Shown here: piece after piece, positions 16,243 to 24,752 of the stretch | Layout: the number at the start of each line of letters is the position of its first letter | Numbering within the stretch: position 1 is the stretch's first letter | Source: Hydrogenoanaerobacterium saccharovorans | GTDB lineage: Bacteria; Bacillota; Clostridia; Oscillospirales; Ruminococcaceae | Length of the DNA: 64,000 nt | Assembly (NCBI RefSeq): GCF_003814745.1 | Contig: NZ_RKRD01000001.1 | Location: forward strand, 620,001 to 684,000 | Direction of reading: 5' to 3' | The notes under the pieces: model-generated | What the model saw: the letters and a program-made list of their open reading frames with translations, nothing else | Told to the model about the DNA's origin: nothing | The model's database searches: none | Made by a program: the position numbers and the translations under genes

Positions 16243-18351
16243 ATGAAAAAAGATTTTACAAATAATATTTTGGATATGTTACGTAAAAGCGGTACAAGAG
16301 GGCTTACAGCACGTGAGCTTTGTGATAAGCTGCGGGTAAAACGCCAATATCGCGAAGAGTTTTTTCTTGCATTGCACAAGTTAGTCAAGAACGGGACTGT
16401 CAGTGAAAAAAAAGGCAAATATCGTGCCGATAATTTAGAAAAACTGATTACTGCCAAAATCATTAGCGTAAAAGAAGGTTTTGGCTTTGCAGGTTCAGAC
16501 GAGCTTGAACGAGACATTTTTATCCCCGGGCGCGCGTTGCAGGGGGCTATGCCGGGCGATACTGTGCTTATTCGAAAAACGCAGGGCAGAGGCGATTTGC
16601 CTGAAGGTGAAGTAGTGCGTATCTCGGTACAAAGCGATGCACCCTTTAGCGGCGTGTTTAAAAAACGCGGCGGGCACTGTGAGATTATCCCCGATTCCGG
16701 CTCAAAAATACCTGTAAAAGTTGCCCCGGCAGATGCACTGGGCGCGCACGACGGTGACAAGGTGTTGGGGCGTTTGACTGTACGCGGTGACAACCATTTT
16801 ACACACAAAGCTGCTGTTACCGAAGTGTTTGGTAAAGCAACCAGTGCGGCAGCGTGCAGCGAGGCAATATTGGCAGCAAATGGTATTACAAAGCAATTCC
16901 CTGATGAAGTGCTTAAATTTGCGGAGCACATCAGTAAAAAGGGTATTACAGATAACGACATGCAAAATCGCCTTGATTTGCGTTATGATATTATTTTTAC
17001 TATCGACGGTGCGGATACCAAGGATATTGACGATGCCGTGTCGCTGGAAAAACATGAGAATGGATGGTATCTTGGTGTTCACATTGCAGATGTGAGCCAT
17101 TATGTAAAACCCAATACCCCGTTGGATGTTGAGGCATTTGAGCGCGGGACTTCGGTTTATTATGCCAATTCGGTAGTACCCATGCTGCCGCCTGCACTCT
17201 CGAACGGCATCTGTTCGCTCAACCCGCAAGAGGATAGGCTGGCATTTTCTGCGCTTTTGTCGCTTGATAAAACGGGAAAACTGATCGGCTATCAATTCCA
17301 AAAATCCATTGTCCGCTCGCGCGTTAAGGGTGTGTACTCCGAAATAAATAAGATACTTGCAAACAACGCTGATGATACGATACTAAAAAAATACGATGGT
17401 CTTATCCAAATAATATTAGACATGCGTAAACTTGCGGATATATTGAACAAGCGAAGAATGAGCCGCGGGGGATTGAACTTACAATCTACCGAGTCGAAAA
17501 TATTGGTTGGCGAGGATGGACGCGCTGCTGAAATTGTTGGGCGTGAACAGGGTATTTCAGAAAACATCATTGAAGAGTTTATGCTTACCGCCAATGAAGC
17601 AGCTGCTTCTCTTGCAATGGAGCGCATCATACCGTTTGTATACCGTGTTCACGAAAATCCGTCGCCTGAAAAAATTACGAATTTGTGCACTTTGTTGGAT
17701 GCGCTTGCGGTGGATTGTTCCGAACTGAAAAAACAGATTTCATCGGGCGCATTGGCACGCATTTTAAACCAAGTAAACGGCACAGAGCTGCAGCTGTTGG
17801 TAAATAACCAGATTTTACGTTCTATGGCAAAGGCGAAATACAGCGAGGTAAACAAGGGGCATTTTGGGCTGGTGCTCGACAACTATGCGCACTTTACATC
17901 TCCTATCCGCCGTTATCCCGACCTTACGATTCACCGCATTATGACAAGCATGCTTTCGGGTATGGATGAGCAGCGGCTGAAACGAAAATACGGTAATTTT
18001 GCTAAGATTTCTGCGGAGCAATCCAGCAACCGCGAGCAGCGCGCTATGATAGTAGAACGAGATTGTGAAGATTGCTACAAAGCAGAGTTTATGACCCGCC
18101 ATATTGGCGAATGCTTTGATGGCGTCATTACCTCGGTCACGTCGCACGGCATTTATGTGGAACTTGTAAATACTGTGGAAGGTATGATTCGGATTGACAG
18201 CCTGCCCGAGGGCAACTACGATTACGACGGTATGATTGAACTCGTTGAGACTGCATCCAATACGCGTTACCGCGTGGGCAAGCTTGTTCGCGTGCAGGTA
18301 GCCGGTGCAGATGTCAGCGCAGGCAATATTGACTTTGTACTTGCAGAATAA
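16243..18351 (+). CDS. rnr: Ribonuclease R
   Basis: Processive 3'-5' exoribonuclease of the RNase II family that degrades structured RNA, 702 residues. There is an N-terminal winged helix (GTRGLTARELCDKL), two cold-shock/OB domains, the RNB catalytic core with the acidic motif IDGADTKDIDDAVSLE, and a C-terminal S1 domain (IGECFDGVITSVTSHGIYVEL). The ATG at 16243 is chosen over upstream in-frame starts because it opens the conserved region and follows a GGAAAGAG site. In many Firmicutes smpB follows rnr; here the next gene is convergent and no smpB is present. Confidence 0.95.
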   Translation: MKKDFTNNILDMLRKSGTRGLTARELCDKLRVKRQYREEFFLALHKLVKNGTVSEKKGKYRADNLEKLITAKIISVKEGFGFAGSDELERDIFIPGRALQGAMPGDTVLIRKTQGRGDLPEGEVVRISVQSDAPFSGVFKKRGGHCEIIPDSGSKIPVKVAPADALGAHDGDKVLGRLTVRGDNHFTHKAAVTEVFGKATSAAACSEAILAANGITKQFPDEVLKFAEHISKKGITDNDMQNRLDLRYDIIFTIDGADTKDIDDAVSLEKHENGWYLGVHIADVSHYVKPNTPLDVEAFERGTSVYYANSVVPMLPPALSNGICSLNPQEDRLAFSALLSLDKTGKLIGYQFQKSIVRSRVKGVYSEINKILANNADDTILKKYDGLIQIILDMRKLADILNKRRMSRGGLNLQSTESKILVGEDGRAAEIVGREQGISENIIEEFMLTANEAAASLAMERIIPFVYRVHENPSPEKITNLCTLLDALAVDCSELKKQISSGALARILNQVNGTELQLLVNNQILRSMAKAKYSEVNKGHFGLVLDNYAHFTSPIRRYPDLTIHRIMTSMLSGMDEQRLKRKYGNFAKISAEQSSNREQRAMIVERDCEDCYKAEFMTRHIGECFDGVITSVTSHGIYVELVNTVEGMIRIDSLPEGNYDYDGMIELVETASNTRYRVGKLVRVQVAGADVSAGNIDFVLAE

Positions 18352-18356
18352 AAATA

Positions 18357-18395
18357 AAAGCCCCCGATGAATATTCATCGGGGGCTGCTTTTATC
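18357..18395. terminator. Bidirectional terminator
   Basis: A 13-bp perfect stem AGCCCCCGATGAA/TTCATCGGGGGCT with a TAT loop, A-rich on the left and TTTT on the right. It lies between convergent rnr and the flavoprotein gene and serves both. Confidence 0.9.
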
Positions 18396-19107
18396 ACCAT
18401 GGGCGTTTGTCTGCTGTCCATCCTTGTGCTTTCCAATAGCTCAAATCTTTTTCAAGCGGGGTGAATAATTGAATCCGCTGCCTGCAAATAGTATAAAAAA
18501 AGGTACGAAACAACAGGCTTGGCTTTCTTTTTTTATTCATTCGGTTATAAAACAAATTTGATTTTTTCTTTAATATGCGATAAACGCTGTCGCGTCGTTT
18601 TTTTGGCATTTCATCCAGTTCTTTTGCACGTACTGCAATACCGCAAACGAGAGGTTTTGCCGTTCCCCAAAAGCTCAAGCTTTCTTTAAGGGGCTTTATT
18701 GCACTGTTTGTACCCGCGCCTGCTGTGGTTGCCAAAATAAAAACATTCTTGCCCACCATCTCCGGCCTTGCGCGGTGTACTACAAATGTATATGCAAGGT
18801 GGTCCAGCAGGGCTTTTACTGCGCCTGAGCAACTCATCGCGTATACCGGTGTTGTAAAAATAATGCCGTCGGCAGCAAGCATATTGTTTAAAATTGGCTG
18901 TACAAATTTTGCATGCGGGCAATTTTCCTCTCCGTGCGCAAAGCAATTAAAACAGCCGCGGCAGAATTCAGGCATATCCTGGGGCAAAAAGTATTCTGTA
19001 AAAGTAGTGTTGGGGTCGAGTTGAAGGAGGTTACTTTTTACAATTTTTACTGCTTGATAGGTATTGCCATTTTTGCGTGGGCTGCCGTTGATAATAACAA
19101 TATTCAC
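18394..19107 (-). CDS. NAD(P)H-dependent FMN reductase family flavoprotein
   Basis: A flavodoxin-fold oxidoreductase of 237 residues. The N terminus IVIINGSPRKNGNTYQAVK is the phosphate-binding loop for FMN. The cysteine cluster CRGCFNCFAHGEENCPH resembles that of iron-sulfur flavoproteins. A FTTPVYAMSCSGAVKALLDH segment and the ATTAGAGTN region complete the fold. The start is GTG with AAGGTGG upstream. It follows the TPM gene by 42 bases on the same strand and may be co-transcribed with it. The electron acceptor is unknown; no function beyond reductase is claimed. Confidence 0.8.
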   Translation of the reverse strand: MNIVIINGSPRKNGNTYQAVKIVKSNLLQLDPNTTFTEYFLPQDMPEFCRGCFNCFAHGEENCPHAKFVQPILNNMLAADGIIFTTPVYAMSCSGAVKALLDHLAYTFVVHRARPEMVGKNVFILATTAGAGTNSAIKPLKESLSFWGTAKPLVCGIAVRAKELDEMPKKRRDSVYRILKKKSNLFYNRMNKKRKPSLLFRTFFYTICRQRIQLFTPLEKDLSYWKAQGWTADKRPW

Positions 19108-19149
19108 AATTGTGTCGCCACCTTTTTGTCAATTGTTAAAGCATTGTTT

Positions 19150-19950
19150 TTAGAAGCCTCGAGACGAACCTCCGCCGCCGAAGCTTCCGCCTCCACCGCC
19201 AAAGCTTCCTCCGCTAAAGCCGCCACCGCTACTGCCGCCGCTGAAACCTCCTCCGCTGCCAAACCCTCCGCCGAAAAACGGCGGTCCTCCGTAAAAGCCA
19301 CCTCCACCACGTGGGGGTCGCGGACCGCGTCGATTGCGATTCATAATTCCGGTTGAAATGCCAATAGCGAGAACAACAAGAAGCGGAAAGAAAAAGCCGG
19401 ATGAGCGGCTTCCTTCATTGTCCTTCTGCTCGTTCACGGTGACATCACTGGGCACTTCCATATTATATTCTTTGTATACTTCGGTAAGCAGCGCCGAATA
19501 CAGGTTGCGGATGCCGCCGTCCCAATCATCATTTTTTAGGTAAGGAACGGCATAATTATCAAGAAAACGTCCTGCTTTTGCATCATTTACCGCACCTTCT
19601 AAGCCATAACCTACCTGTACCGTAATTTTACGCTCGTTGGGTGCAAGCAATATGAGTAAACCGTTGTTTTTTTCTTTACCGCCAACGCCCCACTTGCGCC
19701 CTAATTCTAAAGCATATTCATCTACTGTTTTGCCCTCAAGCGAGGTTACTGTGGCTACAACCAGCTGGGCAGTTGTCTTTTCATCCAAAACCCGGCTGTT
19801 ATTAAAAATATAGTCTTTTGTCTCACTTGTAAGGATGTTCGCAGTATCAGTTACATAAAAACGGTTGGTAGGCTCGGGCAGTGCAAATACAGCTGTTGTA
19901 AGTAATGCTGTTACAAGGACGAATGCCGCTATACGTCCAAAAAATTTCAT
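19150..19950 (-). CDS. TPM-domain membrane protein with Gly/Ser-rich tail
   Basis: A YgcG-like protein, 266 residues. It has a signal peptide (MKFFGRIAAFVLVTALLTTAVFA), a TPM domain (residues 30-160, with VTDTANILTSETKDYI and YGLEGAVNDAKAGRFLD), a transmembrane helix (about residues 188-205), and a 60-residue tail built almost only of Gly, Ser and Phe. The family is usually found beside LemA, as here (30 bases apart). Its role is unclear; some relatives act in membrane or photosystem maintenance. The Gly-rich tail makes a long open reverse frame that is not a gene. Confidence 0.85.
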   Translation of the reverse strand: MKFFGRIAAFVLVTALLTTAVFALPEPTNRFYVTDTANILTSETKDYIFNNSRVLDEKTTAQLVVATVTSLEGKTVDEYALELGRKWGVGGKEKNNGLLILLAPNERKITVQVGYGLEGAVNDAKAGRFLDNYAVPYLKNDDWDGGIRNLYSALLTEVYKEYNMEVPSDVTVNEQKDNEGSRSSGFFFPLLVVLAIGISTGIMNRNRRGPRPPRGGGGFYGGPPFFGGGFGSGGGFSGGSSGGGFSGGSFGGGGGSFGGGGSSRGF

Positions 19951-19980
19951 ATTATTGATACCTCAAGTCGTTGAAATGGG

Positions 19981-20559
19981 TTATTTGCTGAAATCTACGG
20001 TTGGCGGTACGTCGGATCCTTCGGTTGCCTCAAAATACTCTGCTGCGTCAAACCCAAACATATTGGCAAAAATTACACTGGGGAAGCTTTTTATTCTCTT
20101 GTTGTATACTCTTGCTGTATCGTTGTAATCTTTGCGGGAGACAGCAATGCGGTTTTCGGTACCCGCAAGTTCATCCATCAGTGCGGTATACTGGGCATCG
20201 GCTTTCAAATTGGGGTAGTTTTCTACCACAACCAGTAAACGGCTGAGTGCACCGCTCAGTTGGGCATCTGCATTTGCTTTTTCTTGCATGGTGCCTGCAC
20301 CAGCAAGGTTTGCACGTGCATCGGCGAGTGCGGTCATAATCTCTGTTTCATGCGCTGCATAACCTTTTACGGTCGCCACCAGGTTTGGGATAAGATCTGT
20401 TCTGCGCTGAAGCTGCGTATCAATGTTAGAGCTTTGACCGGTTACATCTTCGCGCAAGCCGACAAGGCTGTTGTAGTTGCCAACACCCCATGCAGCAGCA
20501 ATTGCTACTACAAGTACAACCACAATTAAAGCAATTATGCCGCCAGACATTTTTTTCAT
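19981..20559 (-). CDS. lemA: LemA family protein
   Basis: Membrane-anchored helical protein of 192 residues. An N-terminal transmembrane helix (MSGGIIALIVVVLVVAIAAAW) precedes the LemA signature: NSLVGLREDV, QLQRRTDLIPNLVATVKGYA, and RKDYNDTARVYNKRIKSFPS. GGAGG (reverse of 20568-20572) lies 8 bases before the ATG at 20559, which is chosen over an in-frame ATG 15 bases upstream that overlaps the site. It leads a likely three-gene unit with the TPM protein and flavoprotein. Biological role is not established. Confidence 0.9.
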   Translation of the reverse strand: MKKMSGGIIALIVVVLVVAIAAAWGVGNYNSLVGLREDVTGQSSNIDTQLQRRTDLIPNLVATVKGYAAHETEIMTALADARANLAGAGTMQEKANADAQLSGALSRLLVVVENYPNLKADAQYTALMDELAGTENRIAVSRKDYNDTARVYNKRIKSFPSVIFANMFGFDAAEYFEATEGSDVPPTVDFSK

Positions 20560-20723
20560 AAAATTGTCCTCCATTAAAATAGTTTCTTATCTATTTTTTG
20601 TATTATGTTGTCAAATATTTGACTGTTCATATTATAACATATTTTGGTTTCAAAACATCAATAGATTGTGAAGTTCATTTCTTTTTTGTGTACGATTTTT
20701 CCTTGTGTAGCATCTTTTTCGTC

Positions 20724-21551
20724 TTATTGTTTACGAAAAATATGCAGTTCAAAGCTGATTTGAATGTCCATCATTTTTAGCTGCTGTAGACGTTGGGTTG
20801 CATCTTGCGAAGTTTTCCAAAAATAAGGGGTCATCGCAAACAAGTTCAAGATATCCTCATTGCAGGATATGTGAATTTTATCTTCAAAATGCAGTTTTTT
20901 TACAAAAGTAAAACCATCAAAGCTGTAGTGCTTGGGTTCATTGAGATAAGGTGTTTCATATAAAAATTCTTTTAGCTCCCACAAATGCCGCTCGCCCGGC
21001 CCGACAATCACCATATAACCACCGCTGTTCAGTACCCGATGAAATTCTTCGTTGGCTACGGGAGCAAAAATATTGGTTACAACATCTGCAAAATCCGATG
21101 GCAACGGCATATCAAAGATGCTTGCGGTGGCAAAGTGTATGCCTTTACAGCGCTTACCTGCGTATTTGAGGGCATATTTTGAGATATCAATACCGCCAAC
21201 GGCAGGTACCTTGCCGTATTCTGTTAGCTTTTTGTAAATAGCAGTGGTGTAGTAGCCTTCTCCGCAGGCAGCATCCACAACAACAGGTGCAGGCAGTGCA
21301 GCAGCGAGGTCTGCAACCGTTTGTGCAATCCCCTCTGCAAGGCAACGGTAATAATGCTTACTTAAAAAATGGTTGCGCGAAACACACATCTCTTTACTGT
21401 CGCCCGGCACCACGCACTTTTTGCTTTCGTTCCGAAGCAGGTTGACATAGCCTGCAGACGAAATATCAAAGGTATGGTTCTGCGGGCATTTCAGGCTGTT
21501 GCCCTGCCTTGAAAATGCTGTTTTACAAATAGGGCAGAGATAAAAACTCAT
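20724..21551 (-). CDS. RlmA-type 23S rRNA (guanine-N1) methyltransferase
   Basis: SAM-dependent methyltransferase, 275 residues. The N-terminal zinc finger CPICKTAF...LKCPQNHTFDISSAGYVNLL and the SAM motif VVDAACGEGYYT are characteristic of the RlmA(I/II) family, which modifies helix 35 of 23S rRNA and can affect macrolide or mycinamicin susceptibility. The motif ASIFDMPLPSDFADVVTNIFAP follows. It is a lone gene between two gaps. Whether it acts at position 745 or 748 cannot be told here. Confidence 0.88.
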   Translation of the reverse strand: MSFYLCPICKTAFSRQGNSLKCPQNHTFDISSAGYVNLLRNESKKCVVPGDSKEMCVSRNHFLSKHYYRCLAEGIAQTVADLAAALPAPVVVDAACGEGYYTTAIYKKLTEYGKVPAVGGIDISKYALKYAGKRCKGIHFATASIFDMPLPSDFADVVTNIFAPVANEEFHRVLNSGGYMVIVGPGERHLWELKEFLYETPYLNEPKHYSFDGFTFVKKLHFEDKIHISCNEDILNLFAMTPYFWKTSQDATQRLQQLKMMDIQISFELHIFRKQ

Positions 21552-21644
21552 GCAAAAGCCTCCATAATACGATACATATAGTTATAATTTGCTACTTTAT
21601 TACAAGGTGAGAATACAAAACGCAATATTCATATATAATATTAC

Positions 21645-21669
21645 AAAAAAGGCAGGGTTTCTCCCTGCC
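21645..21669 (-). terminator. Terminator of xpt
   Basis: GGCAGGG/CCCTGCC stem with a 5-base loop; on the - strand it is followed by TTTTTTG. It lies about 105 bases past the xpt stop codon. Confidence 0.8.
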
Positions 21670-21774
21670 CAGTCGACACATGCGGCAGTGGTGCCGAGTA
21701 AGTCGGATTTTGTAATTTTTATAATAAAACCTCTCGAAGCAGAAAGGCTTTTTCAAGCTCAGTAAAGATGAAAG

Positions 21775-22350
21775 CTAATTCCGAAAGGTAAATCCTGTTT
21801 CGTCTGCCTTATCAATAATGGCGAGAGATTCCAAACGAACGCCTTTTTTACGCAAAACCTCTCCGCCGTCCTGCCAGCCTTTTTCAATTACGATACCGCA
21901 TCCTGCAAATTTTGCACCGCTTTGGTTTACAATGTCAATCAGCCCCAGCAAAGCCTTGCCTCTTGCAAGAAAGTCATCCAGGATGAGAACACAATCGTCC
22001 TCGGTAATAAACTTTTTGGATACCTGAATATCAAATACCGTATTGCGAGTAAACGATTCTACCTGCGAAATATACAATTCCCCATCGAGATTTTTCGATT
22101 TTGTTTTTTTCGCAAAAACAACGGGCACATTGCCAAAATGCTGTGCTGCAATCGCTGCAATACCAATACCCGAAGCCTCGATGGTGAGAATTTTCGTAAT
22201 AGGTTGGTCTGCAAACAGGTGTGCAAACTCTTTGCCGATTTCGTTCATCAATTCGATATCCATTTGATGATTCAAAAAGCTATCTACTTTTATAATATTT
22301 CCTGGCTTAACATGGCCATCTTTCATAATACGCTGTTTTAAAAGCTCCAT
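21775..22350 (-). CDS. xpt: Xanthine phosphoribosyltransferase
   Basis: Purine salvage enzyme making XMP from xanthine and PRPP. The PRPP loop VLILDDFLARGKAL, the ASGIGIAAIAA segment, and the basic FAKKTKSKNL loop are those of XPRT. With the ATG at 22350 the protein has 191 residues (MELLKQRIMKDG), the usual length; upstream in-frame GTG and TTG codons exist, and the GTG nine bases before has a better-placed GGAG, so the start is uncertain by a few codons. It is monocistronic, ended by the hairpin at 21645. In Bacillus xpt is under a purine riboswitch; none is recognised here, but a long leader hairpin is present. Confidence 0.93.
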   Translation of the reverse strand: MELLKQRIMKDGHVKPGNIIKVDSFLNHQMDIELMNEIGKEFAHLFADQPITKILTIEASGIGIAAIAAQHFGNVPVVFAKKTKSKNLDGELYISQVESFTRNTVFDIQVSKKFITEDDCVLILDDFLARGKALLGLIDIVNQSGAKFAGCGIVIEKGWQDGGEVLRKKGVRLESLAIIDKADETGFTFRN

Positions 22351-22395
22351 TGCCTCCACCGTTTCTCCGCACGCCAATGATATAATTGATAGAAA

Positions 22396-22434
22396 ATACC
22401 GCTGTTCATTTCGTGCGGGAAGTGAAAGCGGTAT
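22396..22434 (-). promoter_or_regulatory. Leader hairpin of xpt
   Basis: ATACCGCT and AGCGGTAT form an 8-bp stem that continues, after single bulged bases, with TTCA/TGAA and TT/AA around CCCGCACG. It is in the untranslated leader between the -10 box and the xpt start. It lacks the conserved loops of the purine riboswitch. Confidence 0.5.
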
Positions 22435-22460
22435 AATTACAATTTTTAAGTATAAACACT

Positions 22461-22469
22461 ATTATAGCA
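22461..22469 (-). promoter_or_regulatory. Extended -10 element of xpt
   Basis: On the - strand TGC precedes a perfect TATAAT (22461-22466). No good -35 hexamer is found 17 bases upstream, which fits an extended -10 promoter. Confidence 0.5.
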
Positions 22470-22571
22470 TAAATAATGCGTGAGAGTGATAGCTTTTGTC
22501 GATTTTTAGGGGTACTTGCAACAAATCATCACATAGCACACCCAATGTGTGTGTACGGCGCACAGTTTTGT

Positions 22572-23447
22572 CTATTTTACATATCTTTGGGCGTATCCGC
22601 AGCGTGCACAAAGCGGTTCGGATGCTTTTCTTGCGGTAAAGCCATCGTATATACGCTCTGCTCGGCGGGAAAGTAAAACGGATTTCAGCGGTGTATCAAA
22701 TGCATTGCCGAGGTTTACTGTGCCCTCACTGTCAAGGCAGCAGGGGACAACCGTTCCGTCTGCCAAAATGCCAAACTGGTCGCGCAGGCCGTAACAGAAA
22801 ACCTCATCGCCCATAACAGGTGCTTGAAGGCTCGGCCATTGGAATTTTTCTGCCATTTCCAAATAAATGCGGGGATATATTTTCAACCCGCTTCTGCCTT
22901 GCCCAAGCGCGTTGCGAAGAGAAAACACACAACCGAATTCATCTTCCAAAAGGTCGATGATATCTTTATTCAGGCGATTGCTGCCTTTGAGCTCAGCGCT
23001 GTCCATGTTCCAAAGCCGCAGCACATTAATGGTGCCTTCATCGGCAGCTGCTTTTGCAAAATCAACAATATCGTGTACATAATCCTCAAGCTGAATATTG
23101 TTATCGTTTGCCTCAAAACTATGCAGTGAAAAGTGCATTTTGTATAAGCAAAGAGACTGCAGCAGCAACTCACGCCGGCGATTAATGAGCGTACCATTTG
23201 TGGTAATGGTTACCTTGAGTTCGAGTATCTCGCATATTTTTAAGATTTCATCAAGTTGGGGGTGCAGCAAGGGTTCCCCCATAAGATGCAAATAAACATA
23301 ATCTGTAAAGGGCTTTACCTGCCGAGCCAAATGTGCGAATTGTTGGGAGGACATAAAGTGCGGCGAACGAGAGGTTTTGGGGCAAAAATTGCAGTTGAGG
23401 TTGCATACATTCGTAATTTCTATATAAGCTTTTTTAAAGTTGGTCAT
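22572..23447 (-). CDS. Radical SAM/SPASM-like protein
   Basis: Radical SAM enzyme of 291 residues. The cluster motif is C-x3-C-x2-C at Cys15, Cys19 and Cys22, followed by GEPLLHP and TNGTL typical of the TIM-barrel core. A C-terminal cysteine group (CYGLRDQFG, VPCCLDSEG, CARCGYAQ) looks like a SPASM domain binding an auxiliary iron-sulfur cluster. The ATG at 23447 overlaps the mutY stop as ATGA and has AAGGTGG upstream, so the two genes are translationally coupled. Substrate is unknown; no small peptide precursor gene was found beside it, so peptide maturation is not supported. Confidence 0.82.
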   Translation of the reverse strand: MTNFKKAYIEITNVCNLNCNFCPKTSRSPHFMSSQQFAHLARQVKPFTDYVYLHLMGEPLLHPQLDEILKICEILELKVTITTNGTLINRRRELLLQSLCLYKMHFSLHSFEANDNNIQLEDYVHDIVDFAKAAADEGTINVLRLWNMDSAELKGSNRLNKDIIDLLEDEFGCVFSLRNALGQGRSGLKIYPRIYLEMAEKFQWPSLQAPVMGDEVFCYGLRDQFGILADGTVVPCCLDSEGTVNLGNAFDTPLKSVLLSRRAERIYDGFTARKASEPLCARCGYAQRYVK

Positions 23448-24568
23448 GGCAAAACCCACCTTTCAAGCTCTTTGCTGTAGGCTTTCAGCGCACTTGGCAA
23501 AGCATAGTTTTCGCGCAAATCGGTAAGTTTTACCCATTCTCCACCACCTATGGTGGAAAGTTTCTCTAAATAAACTAAATAGCCCTGCATTTGCCACTCG
23601 ATGTGCGAAAAAATATGTTTTGCTTTTTTTAACGAGTGGATTGCATTTGCAAATATCCCTTGTTCCATCAAAGCGTTTGTTAGTTCGTCGCGGTTCAGCC
23701 AACCGTCCATACTCCAAAACTCCCATAACCCTGCAAGCAGACCGCTGTTTGGGCGTTTTTGCAGCAGCACTTGGTCACCATACATCAAAATAACGATGGT
23801 CTTTTTTTCAATTTTACGTGCTGTTTTAGCTGTTTTAACAGGATAATGTTGAGGATTGCCCGATAGGAACGCTTTACACTGTGTTTGTATGGGGCAAACA
23901 TCACATAAAGGCGCCCCGTTGGGCACGCACACGGTGGCCCCCAGTTCCATCAGCGATTGGTTAAAATCGCCCGCACGAGGGCTAGAACGGTCTTGCAAAG
24001 CAGGCGAATTACTCGAATCGTCCATCGGAATCATACTCTGAGCCAACACCTGATAGTCTTTTTTGACAGAAGAGAGTGTTATATCTGCACTGTTTGCTGT
24101 AACACGCGAAAGTACGCGCATCACATTCCCGTCTACACAGGGTACCGGGATGTTGTAAGCGATGGATGCAATTGCACCCGCAGTGTATTCACCGATACCG
24201 GGCAGCGTAAGCAACAGCTCGTAACTGCGGGGTAACTCACCGCCGTATTGTTCCATTACAATTTTAGCGGCTTTTTGCATGTTGCGCACACGGTTGTAAT
24301 AGCCCAACCCTTCCCAGAGTTTCAGCAAAGTCTGTTCATCGCACTCGGCTAAGTGCTGCAAAGTTGGCAAAGCAGCGGTAAAGCGCAAAAAGTAAGCGCG
24401 CACTGCCTCAACACGGGTTTGCTGCAGCATAATTTCACTCACCCACACAAAATAGCTGCTGGAAGCACCGCGCCAGGGTATTTCGCGCTTGCAAGTGTCG
24501 TACCAAGCAAGCAACGGCTCATGCAGGCGGGCAAGTGAATAGGTTGTTTTATCATCAAAAATACTCAT
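23444..24568 (-). CDS. mutY: A/G-specific adenine DNA glycosylase
   Basis: Removes adenine mispaired with 8-oxoguanine. The protein is 374 residues: a helix-hairpin-helix glycosylase domain (MLQQTRVEAV, LPGIGEYTAGAI, GDFNQSLMELG), a 4Fe-4S cluster motif C-x7-C-x2-C-x5-C (CVPNGAPLCDVCPIQTQC), and a C-terminal NUDIX-like domain that recognises 8-oxoG. An insertion of about 12 residues sits before the GDFNQ motif. It is divergent from the symporter gene and coupled to the radical SAM gene downstream. Confidence 0.94.
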   Translation of the reverse strand: MSIFDDKTTYSLARLHEPLLAWYDTCKREIPWRGASSSYFVWVSEIMLQQTRVEAVRAYFLRFTAALPTLQHLAECDEQTLLKLWEGLGYYNRVRNMQKAAKIVMEQYGGELPRSYELLLTLPGIGEYTAGAIASIAYNIPVPCVDGNVMRVLSRVTANSADITLSSVKKDYQVLAQSMIPMDDSSNSPALQDRSSPRAGDFNQSLMELGATVCVPNGAPLCDVCPIQTQCKAFLSGNPQHYPVKTAKTARKIEKKTIVILMYGDQVLLQKRPNSGLLAGLWEFWSMDGWLNRDELTNALMEQGIFANAIHSLKKAKHIFSHIEWQMQGYLVYLEKLSTIGGGEWVKLTDLRENYALPSALKAYSKELERWVLP

Positions 24569-24660
24569 GGAATCCTCACATTTAAAATAGATACTTTTAG
24601 TCTACCAGTTTGAGGCTGGTATTTCAAGTAGTTACGTATGTACTAAAACACCGTAAAATA

Positions 24661-24690
24661 TTGACATATGCACTCAAAAAAGTGTATGAT
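24661..24690 (+). promoter_or_regulatory. Promoter of the symporter gene
   Basis: Perfect TTGACA at 24661-24666, an 18-bp spacer, and TATGAT at 24685-24690, 63 bases before the start codon. Confidence 0.75.
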
Positions 24691-24752
24691 TGCTTAAGAT
24701 ACGATTTGTTCATATATGGACAAGTCTTTTCTTAAAATGAGGGGGTTTTTTT

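Noticed and set aside
19104..19356. Open frames on both strands over the Gly/Ser-rich tail of the TPM gene
   Set aside because: They are made of low-complexity Ser/Ala residues mirrored from the GGC/GGA repeats and have no ribosome-binding site.
22350..22470. Purine riboswitch before xpt
   Set aside because: The conserved aptamer core segments are not found; only a long hairpin is present.
22572..23447. Radical SAM gene as part of a peptide-modification (RiPP) cluster
   Set aside because: No short precursor gene, transporter or protease is beside it; its neighbour is mutY.
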